Shown here piece by piece: positions 8,010-17,400 of a stretch of DNA of 24,881 nucleotides; the first letter of the stretch is position 1, and every line of letters begins with the position of its first letter. The notes below the pieces were generated by a model. The model did no database searches. It was not told the origin of the DNA and saw nothing but the letters and a program-made list of their open reading frames with translations. Made by a program: the position numbers and the translations under genes. The DNA lies in contig JAKQGD010000546.1 of the NCBI GenBank assembly GCA_029573365.1, positions 1-24,881 on the forward strand, written 5' to 3'. Source of the stretch: Bacteroidota bacterium. GTDB taxonomy: Bacteria; Bacteroidota; Bacteroidia; Chitinophagales; Saprospiraceae.

Positions 8010-9494
8010 ATGAAAGGATATATCCTGGCTTTGGACCAAGGCACATCGTCCAGCAGGGCCATCATTTTTAACCACGCAGGCAACATGGTTTCTGTGGCTC
8101 AGAAGGAGTTCACTCAGATTTTTCCGCAGCCGGGTTGGGTGGAACACGACCCTGCCGAAATATGGTCCACACAGATAGGAGTGGCAGCCGAGGCCATCAC
8201 CAAGGCAGGCATAAGTATACATGAGGTGGCGGGTATAGGCATCACCAATCAAAGGGAAACGACCGTGGTCTGGGACCGCAAAACCGGAGTACCCGTGTAC
8301 AATGCCATCGTCTGGCAGGACCGCCGTACTGCTGAATATTGCGACAGCCTATCCCAGGGCGGATATGCGGATAAGATACAGCAAAAGACCGGTCTGGTCA
8401 TAGATGCTTATTTTAGTGCCAGTAAGCTTAAATGGATACTTGACCATGTGGATGGGGTACGCTCCAGAGCCGAAAAGGGAGAGTTGTGCTTTGGCACCAT
8501 AGATACCTGGCTCGTGTGGAAGCTGACCCAGGGGCGGCTGCATATCACCGACGTCTCCAATGCTTCCAGGACCATGCTCTGCAATATCCACAACCTGGCC
8601 TGGGATGCGGATCTGTTGGAGCTGTTTAATATACCACCGTCTATATTGCCTGATATAAAAAGCTCAAGTGAAATATACGGACACACCCAGCAGGTGCTTA
8701 CGGCAGCCAGCATACCTATCGCCGGCATAGCAGGTGATCAGCAGGCAGCCTTATTCGGGCAGATGTGCATCGACCCGGGCATGGTAAAAAACACCTACGG
8801 CACAGGCTGTTTTATGCTCATGAATACAGGCGAAAAGGCGGTCATCAGCCAGAACAGACTCCTGACCACCGTTGCCTGGCAGCTCGGCGGCCGCACACAT
8901 TATGCCCTTGAAGGCAGTGTCTTTATCGCAGGGGCGGTGGTGCAATGGCTGCGTGATGGTATGCATATGATTCGCAGTTCAGCTGAGATAGAACAGCTAG
9001 CGGCGAGTGTGACATCCTCTGATGGAGTGTATGTTGTTCCGGCTTTTGCGGGTCTGGGTGCTCCCTACTGGGATCAGCATGCCCGGGGTACCATCACCGG
9101 CCTGACCCGGGGATCCGGAGCCGCACACATTGCGAGGGCCGCCCTCGAAAGTATAGCCTATCAAACCTATGATGTACTGAGGGCGATGGAGGCAGATTCG
9201 GGGATAAATATCGCCGAACTGAGAGTAGACGGAGGTGCTACGGTCAATAACTTCCTGATGCAGTTCCAAAGTGACATCCTACATTGCCGTGTAGTGAGGC
9301 CCTTGGTGACAGAAACCACAGCCCTGGGTGCTGCGTATCTGGCAGGTATAGCCACCGGATTCTGGTCTGGGGTTGATGAGGTATCCGGGCAATGGACAAA
9401 GGAAAGTTCCTTTGACCCATCAATAGACATCCAAACCAGAAGTGCACTTTATGACGGATGGTCAGCCGCAGTAAGGGCTGCAAGAAGCCGGTGA
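8010..9494 (+). CDS. glpK: Glycerol kinase
   Basis: Glycerol kinase phosphorylates glycerol to sn-glycerol 3-phosphate with ATP in the cytoplasm. The 494-residue protein begins MKGYILALDQGTSSSRA, the canonical FGGY-kinase phosphate-binding start. It continues with the GIGITNQRETTVVWD and AIVWQDRRT segments typical of GlpK, and with FGTIDTWLVWKL, GDQQAALFGQ, YGTGCFMLMNTG, and the C-terminal DGGATVNNFLMQFQSD and ETTALGAAYLAG motifs. Length agrees with E. coli GlpK (502). ATG 8010 was chosen over ATG 7968 because homologues start here and the promoter element lies between the two. It is the first gene of the glp operon; glpD follows after 22 nt. Confidence 0.96.
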   Translation: MKGYILALDQGTSSSRAIIFNHAGNMVSVAQKEFTQIFPQPGWVEHDPAEIWSTQIGVAAEAITKAGISIHEVAGIGITNQRETTVVWDRKTGVPVYNAIVWQDRRTAEYCDSLSQGGYADKIQQKTGLVIDAYFSASKLKWILDHVDGVRSRAEKGELCFGTIDTWLVWKLTQGRLHITDVSNASRTMLCNIHNLAWDADLLELFNIPPSILPDIKSSSEIYGHTQQVLTAASIPIAGIAGDQQAALFGQMCIDPGMVKNTYGTGCFMLMNTGEKAVISQNRLLTTVAWQLGGRTHYALEGSVFIAGAVVQWLRDGMHMIRSSAEIEQLAASVTSSDGVYVVPAFAGLGAPYWDQHARGTITGLTRGSGAAHIARAALESIAYQTYDVLRAMEADSGINIAELRVDGGATVNNFLMQFQSDILHCRVVRPLVTETTALGAAYLAGIATGFWSGVDEVSGQWTKESSFDPSIDIQTRSALYDGWSAAVRAARSR

Positions 9495-9516
9495 CCTTTA
9501 ATCACAACTCGTCAGG

Positions 9517-11031
9517 ATGAAAAGGTCTCAGCAGTTGGAAAAAATAAAGACAACCACACGGTGGGATATGGTCGTCATTGGCGGAGGAGCTACCGGTCTG
9601 GGTACGGCACTGGATGCTGCAAGCAGAGGATACAAGGTCTTGTGTATTGAAAAATATGACTTTTCCAAGGGTACTTCCAGCAGATCAACAAAACTCATAC
9701 ACGGTGGAGTCAGATATCTGGAGCAGGGCAATATTGCCATGGTCAGAGATGCTTTGTTTGAACGCTGGTTTTTCCTGAAAAATGCACCTCAGGAAACCCG
9801 TACCATTTCTTTTATACTTCCTGTTTACAGCTGGTGGCGGTGGTTGTACTACGGTTTCGGACTCAAACTATATGATACCCTTTCGGGCAAATACAGCATC
9901 GGCAAGACGGAGTTTCTTTCTGCGGCAAAAGTCAAAGAAGCCATACCGGAAATCAAGACAGAAAAGCTCAAAGGTGGCATAAGATACTGGGACGGGCAAT
10001 TTGACGACAGCCGTATCTGCCTGTCATTGGCAAGGACAGCCATTTCTAAAGGAGCCACAGTCATCAACCATATGTCAGCAGAGTCATTTACTTACTGCGA
10101 TCACAAAATCGACGGCCTGGTAATGCAGGATCTGCTCAGTGGCGAACACCACAAGGTTAAAGCCGGCGTTGTCATCAATGCCACAGGGGTGTTTGCCGAT
10201 TATATCATGCATATGGACAACAAAGAACACCACAATATTGTGGCTCCGTCACAGGGAATCCACATAGTGGTGGATAAAAAGTTTTACAACAGCGATGAAG
10301 CCATGCTCATACCACGCACCTCTGACGGTCGGGTATTATTTGCTGTTCCCTGGAACGGATGTGTCATCATAGGGACCACAGACGAAAAAGCTGACTACAC
10401 TGACGAAGAACCACAGGCGGGCAGTGACGAAATTAAATTTGTACTCGATAATTTCAATAAGTACACAAGCCGTCACCTGTCTCCTGTAGATATAAAATCG
10501 GTATATGTCGGCCTACGGCCTCTCGTCAGGTCTAATAAACTCCTTCATACCGCAGATCTGATCAGGGACCATACTGTGTTGGTTTCAAAATCAGGTCTCG
10601 TAACTGTGACAGGAGGTAAATGGACCACATACAGAAAGATGGCCAGGGACACCGTAAGCAAAGCCACCAGGGTGGCAGGACTGCCTTTTCGAAGGTGCCG
10701 CACTAGAAACCTGCAGCTGCAGGCGGGGCCGGTAGCTGACCCGGGATTGCCGGCAGACATATTGCATAAAGACCATCCGTTTACTACAGCTGATGTGATC
10801 ATGGCGGTAAGAGAGGATATGGCTTGCACCCTTGAAGACGTGCTGGCACGACGAATCAGGCTATTGTTTCTCGATGCAGAGGCCGCAGTACAATGTGCTC
10901 CTGGAGTATGTCGCATCATACAACAAGAACTGGGACACGAGGATGAATGGGTCGCAACCCAGCTGAATGCTTTTTATGAGTTAGCAAAAAAATATTTACC
11001 TTTACCAATGCAAAATCGGGAAATTTCCTGA
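9517..11031 (+). CDS. glpD: Aerobic-type FAD-dependent glycerol-3-phosphate dehydrogenase
   Basis: GlpD oxidises sn-glycerol 3-phosphate to dihydroxyacetone phosphate and passes electrons to the membrane quinone pool. The 504-residue protein has the FAD Rossmann motif GGGATGLG (22-29) after a VVI strand. The family signature GTSSRSTKLIHGGVRYLEQ follows at 52-70, and FAVPWNGCVIIGTTDEKADY and VGLRPLVRSN come further on. The C-terminal part is the usual DAO_C extension (ADVIMAVREDMACTLEDVLARR, split around residue 430). Length is normal for the aerobic single-subunit enzyme. It lies between glpK (22-nt gap) and glpF (13-nt gap), so the three are almost surely cotranscribed. Confidence 0.95.
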   Translation: MKRSQQLEKIKTTTRWDMVVIGGGATGLGTALDAASRGYKVLCIEKYDFSKGTSSRSTKLIHGGVRYLEQGNIAMVRDALFERWFFLKNAPQETRTISFILPVYSWWRWLYYGFGLKLYDTLSGKYSIGKTEFLSAAKVKEAIPEIKTEKLKGGIRYWDGQFDDSRICLSLARTAISKGATVINHMSAESFTYCDHKIDGLVMQDLLSGEHHKVKAGVVINATGVFADYIMHMDNKEHHNIVAPSQGIHIVVDKKFYNSDEAMLIPRTSDGRVLFAVPWNGCVIIGTTDEKADYTDEEPQAGSDEIKFVLDNFNKYTSRHLSPVDIKSVYVGLRPLVRSNKLLHTADLIRDHTVLVSKSGLVTVTGGKWTTYRKMARDTVSKATRVAGLPFRRCRTRNLQLQAGPVADPGLPADILHKDHPFTTADVIMAVREDMACTLEDVLARRIRLLFLDAEAAVQCAPGVCRIIQQELGHEDEWVATQLNAFYELAKKYLPLPMQNREIS

Positions 11032-11044
11032 GGTTTATGCGGTC

Positions 11045-11830
11045 ATGTCCGAAAGTAAAGTTTTGAAAAGTGGACATATGACTGCAGAGCATCCAAAATT
11101 GCAAAACAAAACGATCGACATGAATCTTTTTCTCTCTGAGCTTATAGGCACAGCTTTTTTAATTTTACTGGGAAATGGTGTTGTAGCAAATGTTGTCCTG
11201 GACAAAACCAAGGGCAACAGCAGCGGCTGGACAGTAATTACTTTTGGATGGGCAATGGCAGTTTTTACAGGGGTGTTTATCGCCGCAAAAGGCAGCGGGG
11301 CACACCTGAATCCTGCTGTTTCTGTTGCAATGGCTATGCTGGGAAGGATAGGTTGGGTGACTGTGCCTCAATATATTGCAGCTCAGATGCTGGGAGCCAT
11401 GATAGGCCAGTTGGTTGTGTGGCTGACATACAAAGACCATTACGGCCAGCACACAGATCATGAGGCAGTACGGGCTACCTTCTGTACATCGCCAGCCATA
11501 AGAAACCCAGTCTCCAATCTGATTACCGAAGCAGTAGGTACATGTGTACTGGTATTGGGAGTTCTTTTTATGTCGTCGCCCGCAGCTACGCTGGGTACTC
11601 TGGATGCCTTGCCGGTGGCTTTGCTGGTGCTTGCTATCGGCTTAAGTCTGGGAGGCCCTACGGGTTATGCCATAAATCCCGCCAGAGATCTTGGCCCGAG
11701 AATTGTACATTTTATTTTGCCATTAAGACACAAAGGACATAGTGACTGGTCTTACGCATGGGTTCCTGTTGCAGGTCCCCTGGCAGGAGCAGTGATGGCT
11801 GTGTTGATATTCAATGGAATTGCAGACTGA
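11045..11830 (+). CDS. glpF: Glycerol uptake facilitator (MIP-family aquaglyceroporin)
   Basis: GlpF is an inner-membrane channel for glycerol diffusion. The protein has six hydrophobic segments and both NPA boxes: GSGAHLNPAVSVAMAM (NPA at 89-91) and GPTGYAINPARDLGPR (NPA at 211-213). Asp215 after the second NPA is the residue that marks glycerol facilitators rather than water-only aquaporins. The start is uncertain. ATG 11045 gives a hydrophilic 25-residue N-terminal extension; ATG 11078 or ATG 11120 (MNLFLSELIGTAFL) would put the first helix at the N-terminus, as in most family members. It lies 13 nt after glpD and 34 nt before the amylosucrase gene. Confidence 0.93.
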   Translation: MSESKVLKSGHMTAEHPKLQNKTIDMNLFLSELIGTAFLILLGNGVVANVVLDKTKGNSSGWTVITFGWAMAVFTGVFIAAKGSGAHLNPAVSVAMAMLGRIGWVTVPQYIAAQMLGAMIGQLVVWLTYKDHYGQHTDHEAVRATFCTSPAIRNPVSNLITEAVGTCVLVLGVLFMSSPAATLGTLDALPVALLVLAIGLSLGGPTGYAINPARDLGPRIVHFILPLRHKGHSDWSYAWVPVAGPLAGAVMAVLIFNGIAD

Positions 11831-11864
11831 GCTGTCTTAGGGCATTAAATCATATAAGTATCAT

Positions 11865-13823
11865 ATGTACAACCCAAAACTCCAGTCCAAAATTCTTGAA
11901 TTAGTTTCAGGAAATACGGATGTATGGAACGACCATCATGGAAGACAATTTATTTTGAGGCTTTCTGCCAATGCAGATTCTATCAGGGAATTGTACTCGG
12001 AAATCTATGGGCACAGAGAGGACGCTGACTTTTGGTTTGACAGCGTGTTGCAAACGATTTCTAATGCTCATAAGCAGAGAGCTCACAACCTCAAAGAGCT
12101 GGATAACCTCAAGTCGGCACAGGAAGGTTGGTTTTTATCTTCAGAAATAACGGGTATGAGCCTCTACGTGGACAGGTTCAGCACCGACCTCAGAGGACTG
12201 ACTACCAAGCTGGGTTACCTCGAGGAGCTAGGAGTCAATTTTCTGCACCTTATGCCCCTGATGATGAGCCCCAAAGACGAAAGCGACGGCGGCTATGCTG
12301 TGTCGGATTTCCGCACCGTGGATTCTAGGTTTGGAAACATCGATGATCTGAGAAGCCTGGATGACATGATGAAAGAAAAAGGCATGTATCTAATGCTGGA
12401 CATAGTGTTAAATCATACCTCGCACCACCATGAATGGGCCAGAAAAGCATCAGAAGGAGATACAAAATACCAGGAATACTTCTACATGTATGACGACAGG
12501 CAGATACCTGACCTGATGGAGAAAACCATGCCCGATGTTTTTCCTCACAGCTCTCCCGGCAGCTTCACCTTTGATAAAAAGTCAGGCAAATGGGTGATGA
12601 CGGTTTTCAATTATTATCAGTGGGACCTCAATTACACCAACCCGGCTGTTTTTGTAGAAATGCTTGACATCATCTTTTTTTATGCCAATCTGGGTGTGGA
12701 TCTGCTGAGGATTGATGCCCCTGCTTTTATCTGGAAGGCTGTCGGCACCACATGTCAGAACCTGCCTCAGGCACATACCTTGCTTCGCCTGATCAAACAT
12801 TGTGTTCAAGTGGCAGCTCCCGGCATGGCATTGCTGGGCGAAGCAATAGTAGCACCTAAGGAGATTATGAAATATTTTGGATCGGGCAGATATACCGCCA
12901 GAGAATGTGATGTGGCCTACAATGCTACACACATGGCCCTGCAGTGGGATGCCCTGGCCACAGGAGACACCCGCATCATGCTGGAAGCACAGCATGACAT
13001 ATTGCAAAAACCCAATGGCACTACATGGATTACCTATACCAGGTGCCATGATGACATAGGTCTGGGATATGAAGATGCCATGATTTCTGCTGCAGGTTAT
13101 GACCCCGGACTGCACAGAAGATTTATTAAAGATTACTATTCAGGAAGTTTTGAAGGGTCACCTTCAAAAGGGGCCTTGTTTGGTTATAATCCAAAAACCC
13201 ACGATGCCCGAATCAGCGGGTCCCTGGCATCGTTATGTGGCCTCGAACATGGTCTGGACACTAAAAACAAACTAATCATCGACGAAGCTGTAGACCGAAT
13301 ACTACTGATGCAGGGCCACAGTCTGTTGCTGGGGGGTATCACCATGCTCTATTATGGGGATGAAGTTGCATATACCAACGATTACAGTTATTTGCATGAT
13401 GACGGCAAAAGTTATGACAATAGGTGGATGCACCGGCCGCTGATCAGCTGGAAAAAAAACGGACTGCGTACTGTGGAGGGAACCATAGAAAACACCATCT
13501 TTTCCGGTACCAGGAAGCTCATAGATATCAGGCGGAAAAACAGGGTTTTTGATGACCATAACAACCTCATCTGGCTCCGGCCATACAATATCCATGTAGC
13601 TGGGTATGCACGTTATGATATAAAAACAAGAGTCTTTTGCCTGTTTAATTTTTCGGGACAAACAGCTTTTCTCACATGGCAGGCTATGCTCGATGTGGGT
13701 CTGGAAGTTGGCAAAAAACTACAGGACCTGTGGTCAGGACAGAAAATGAAGGCGGGTTCCGGCGACCAGACACTGGCTCTTCAGCCGTATAAATTTATCA
13801 TACTTAAAGAGGAACTTATCTGA
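11865..13823 (+). CDS. Amylosucrase-like GH13 glucosyltransferase
   Basis: Amylosucrase (GH13 subfamily 4) uses sucrose as glucosyl donor to extend alpha-1,4-glucans, releasing fructose. The 652-residue protein has no signal peptide and a helical N-terminal domain (1-90), as in Neisseria amylosucrase (636 residues). The TIM barrel shows ESDGGYAVSDFR (Asp141), NHTS with His184, LLRIDAPAFIWK (nucleophile Asp284), LLGEAIV (acid/base Glu326) and RCHDDIG (His395, Asp396). DNRWMHRP follows (Arg520, counterpart of the sucrose-binding arginine). All catalytic positions are intact. It lies 34 nt behind glpF on the same strand and looks like the last gene of the glp operon. Sucrose hydrolase or glucosylation of another acceptor such as glycerol is possible. 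Its 3' end overlaps the convergent SGNH gene by 8 nt. Confidence 0.9.
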   Translation: MYNPKLQSKILELVSGNTDVWNDHHGRQFILRLSANADSIRELYSEIYGHREDADFWFDSVLQTISNAHKQRAHNLKELDNLKSAQEGWFLSSEITGMSLYVDRFSTDLRGLTTKLGYLEELGVNFLHLMPLMMSPKDESDGGYAVSDFRTVDSRFGNIDDLRSLDDMMKEKGMYLMLDIVLNHTSHHHEWARKASEGDTKYQEYFYMYDDRQIPDLMEKTMPDVFPHSSPGSFTFDKKSGKWVMTVFNYYQWDLNYTNPAVFVEMLDIIFFYANLGVDLLRIDAPAFIWKAVGTTCQNLPQAHTLLRLIKHCVQVAAPGMALLGEAIVAPKEIMKYFGSGRYTARECDVAYNATHMALQWDALATGDTRIMLEAQHDILQKPNGTTWITYTRCHDDIGLGYEDAMISAAGYDPGLHRRFIKDYYSGSFEGSPSKGALFGYNPKTHDARISGSLASLCGLEHGLDTKNKLIIDEAVDRILLMQGHSLLLGGITMLYYGDEVAYTNDYSYLHDDGKSYDNRWMHRPLISWKKNGLRTVEGTIENTIFSGTRKLIDIRRKNRVFDDHNNLIWLRPYNIHVAGYARYDIKTRVFCLFNFSGQTAFLTWQAMLDVGLEVGKKLQDLWSGQKMKAGSGDQTLALQPYKFIILKEELI

Positions 13824-14487
13824 TTCCCAGAATTTCTCTCATTTTGGTGGCAACCAGATCGTTGCCGGTATCGTTAAGGTGTACGCCGTCGTAAGTAAGA
13901 ATGCCCTGGCTGAGATTTGAGGGATTGTGGGCAAGATTATACTCCATAAAGTCATGCCTGAAATCTACAAGCCCGGCCTTATTTTCAGAAGCTACCCTTC
14001 TTATCATTTTTGAATATTCATTGAGGTCCCCGTCCTGAGAATTGGAGTTATCTGTTTTTTCGCCTATGCAGGCTGGGGTGCAGCAATAGACTTTGATGCC
14101 GGCTTTATGCAGCTTTTGTACGAGACCACGGTACATTTTTTCGAACTTGTCGGCATCTGTTCCGGTACCCATGCTCGACTTATGCCAGACGTCATTGACC
14201 CCTATCCAGATAACCACAACATCAGGCTTTTTATCCAGAACATCGGCTTCCAGTCTGAAAAGCAGGTCATAAATCTTATTGCCACCGATTCCTGAACCAA
14301 TAAGCTCAAATTTTCTGTCCAGGCCGTGTTTCTGGAGCATTTTATTTATCCTCCAGATATATCCGTTTTCACTAACACCCATCTCCGTGATGGAGTCGCC
14401 AAAAAAAAGGATCTTTTTGGGTCTGTCAGGCTGTGGTGACAAGGATAACAGCATCAGAAACGGAAAGGCTGTCAGAAACTTTATCAT
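13816..14487 (-). CDS. Secreted SGNH/GDSL-family hydrolase
   Basis: SGNH hydrolases are serine esterases or lipases acting on acyl or acetyl esters, including O-acetylated polysaccharides. The 223-residue protein starts with a hydrophobic export segment (1-17). All four blocks are visible: FFGDSITE (nucleophile Ser32), IGSGIGGNKIYD (block II Gly and Asn70), WIGVNDVW (Asn98) and YDGVHLND (Asp200, His203). The set of catalytic and oxyanion residues is complete. Its ATG lies 3 nt after the stop of the giant PKD protein (TAACCCATG junction), so translation is probably coupled and the two are likely to be functionally linked. Family is firm; the ester substrate is unknown. Confidence 0.88.
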   Translation of the reverse strand: MIKFLTAFPFLMLLSLSPQPDRPKKILFFGDSITEMGVSENGYIWRINKMLQKHGLDRKFELIGSGIGGNKIYDLLFRLEADVLDKKPDVVVIWIGVNDVWHKSSMGTGTDADKFEKMYRGLVQKLHKAGIKVYCCTPACIGEKTDNSNSQDGDLNEYSKMIRRVASENKAGLVDFRHDFMEYNLAHNPSNLSQGILTYDGVHLNDTGNDLVATKMREILGIR

Positions 14488-14490
14488 GGG

Positions 14491-17400
14491 TTATTCGATG
14501 ATGGTGATGTCGCCAGTAAAGTTAAATGTTTCGTTGTTAAAATTACACCTTCCAGTTGCAATAAATGTATATACTCCCTGAGCCATCTGGCGTCCGTTGT
14601 ACAGCCCGTCCCATCTGAAAGCAGGATCTTCGGTGTGGTACACCTTTTCGCCCCAGCGGTCAAAGATGGTGACTGAGAGCAATTCGGCTTCTTCTTCGGC
14701 ATAGATAAAAAACTCATCGTTGACGCCGTCTCTGTTGTAAGGAGTAAATATATTGGGTATGTAAAATCCGGCCTTGCCACACTTGTTGATAAACCTTACG
14801 TTCACCGTTTCTTCAATCGAGCATCCATTGGGATCACCTACTGTGACTACGTATGATGTGGACTGTGTCAGGTGTTGCACTTCTGGCTCGGGACAATCCG
14901 TGCAGCTTAGTCCGTTGGAAGGTGTCCATTGGTAGGTATAGCCTGCATCAGGGTTATATTCGGCGTCAAGCAGGGCTTTTGAATTGGCATAGATTTCAAA
15001 AATATTTTCGGTGATTGCATAGTCTATTGGATCATATACAAAGACTTCCACCTTTACGGTATCATTTATACAAATACCTCTTTTGCCGATCACAGTGTAT
15101 ACAGAAGTGACCTCAGGTGACACTGTGGGGGGTGCGGTGTCAAGATTCTTTTTATCAGGCGAAAGCCACAGGTATTCCGTGGCATTGCCCGTTGTCCGGA
15201 GTATACACGATTCTCCATAACAGATGGTGTCAGCTTTGGCTTCGATCTCAGCTTTTTCGATGACGGAGATGAGGACGGAATCTTTAAGCACGCACATGTC
15301 TTTAACTGCCGTGAGGACAAAATACGATGTCGACTGAGGTGTTGATGTGGTGGCAAGCTGACTGGCATCGCTTATGGCCCAGTTGCCTGTCCAGGTTACA
15401 TTTCCCTGACCTTTGCCGCTCAGACGGACAGTTTCGCCTTTGCAGATAAGCTGAGTGTCGCCGGCATCGATGCTGGAGAGGCTTACTACTTCTACCAGTA
15501 CGGAATCCCTGTAAAGACATCCTGCATCGGAGGTCACAGATACATAATAGTAGCTTGTTTTCAATGGGCTTACCAGTGGGCTGAGGCAATCGGTACAGCT
15601 CAGGGTGGGGTCAGTTTTCCATATGGGCGTATTGACACCGGTCAGTGTAAGTCTGGTACTTTGTTTTTCGCATACGGCCACATCTTCCGTCAGAAAGTCT
15701 GGTATGCTTTTCTCCACCGTGACCAGGATGGAATCCTCCTTGCTGCAGCCATATGTGTTGTAGACAGTCACGCTGTACCATGTATCTTCATCAGGTGAGG
15801 CATAGGGCGATTTGCAATCGGTGTAACAATCCAGGCCTGCGTCGTTCTGGTCCCATTCGTACCGGAAAGCGGAATTAAAGTTTAGTATAGTGACAGGGAT
15901 GCGGCTGTCTTTGCAGACAATGGTATCGCCCGATAACTCTAATTTAGGGCCTGCAACCGGTACTACAGTGACCTTTATGGAATCCCTGTTTTCGCAGCCC
16001 GACTGCGAAATAGAGTGCAGATAAAATGTTGTGGTTACAGCAGGTTTTACGTTGACTGTATTGCAATCCGGGCAATTGATCAGAGGATTTGACTCCCAGT
16101 TGAAATCAAAATTTTCTGAACCCGTGATATTGGCCGTAAGGTCGGTACTGTCACCTATGCAAATAAGTTTGTCATCATCCAGTTTTATTCTTGTATTGGG
16201 TAGAATTGAAACCGTTGTTGAATATTCGTCGCTACATCCTTTGTCGGTGATGGCTTTGAGATGTATTTTATACATGCCGATAGTGTCAAAAGTGTAAAGA
16301 GGGTTCTCAAGTGAGGAAGTATCCTTATCGGCAAATGTCCATACCCATTTTGTTATGTTACCGTATTCAGTGGTTGTATTGTTCTTAAAAGTAAGCTTCG
16401 TTTGTTCGCACAGCTTGTCATCAGCTGCCTCAAAGGTCACAGCCGGAAACGAAGCATTTTCAAAGGCTTTTTCCTTTCTGAGTGTGTCTACACAGTTGGT
16501 GGCTGAGGAGATCAGGGTCACCGTATAGCTACCATAGGTATTGACAGTAAGAGATGGATTTTCTTCTATGCTTTGGACGTTTTCCGGGCCTTCCACATTC
16601 CATGTATACTGCACAGACGGGGAGGTGGATACCGTTTTGTTTGTAAGGGTAAATTGTGCGGGCTTACCGCAATGGATGGAGTCGCTTACAGAAAAATCGG
16701 TGTTTAAACTGTTGACCTGAACCGGATCCACGGCAAAAAACCTCGAACATCCTGTGTCGTCAGTAACTAGGAGTTTGGGTACGTAGTTGCCCGGATTGAG
16801 GTATTGGTAGCTGATGGTATCACCCATGACGTTGCCGGTAAGTGTCTTGATTTGTCCGTCGCCAAAATCCCATATGTATTGGTAGGGTTTGTCAGATGTG
16901 GCCTGCAGACTGATCTCAAGGGGTGTGCAGTTGCCGGTCACCTCAAAATCCAGTTGTGCCAGCGGACCAGGCAGCGAGATATAATCCGACCGCATCAAGG
17001 TGTCCGCACATCCCGGGATCATCTCGGCTATGAGCGTAACAGGGTAGGTGCCTGGTGTCGTGTATACATGCGAAGGGTCAGCCGTATATGCATAGCCACT
17101 GTTGTCACCAAAGTCCCAAGTAAATTTTGTAGCATTTTTTGAATCGTTGTTAAATCCCGTAACCAGCGGAGGGCAGGGTGCCGTAACCGGATCTCCACTA
17201 AAATCAGCCACAGGGTCAACTATTCTGACTACAGAGGGCTTGCAAATCTTTTTGGAACAACCACGGGAATCAAACAACTCGGCACATACATCATATCTGC
17301 CTTCTGAGCCGTAAACGTGTACTGGATTTTTATCATTGGAAGACATTCCATCTCCAAAATCCCATGAGAAAGCATTGAGGTACGATGGGTCGGAGTTGAC

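Noticed and set aside
12582..13115. 177-codon open frame on the - strand inside the amylosucrase gene
   Set aside because: It covers catalytic motifs of the real gene on the opposite strand and reads as non-protein-like sequence.
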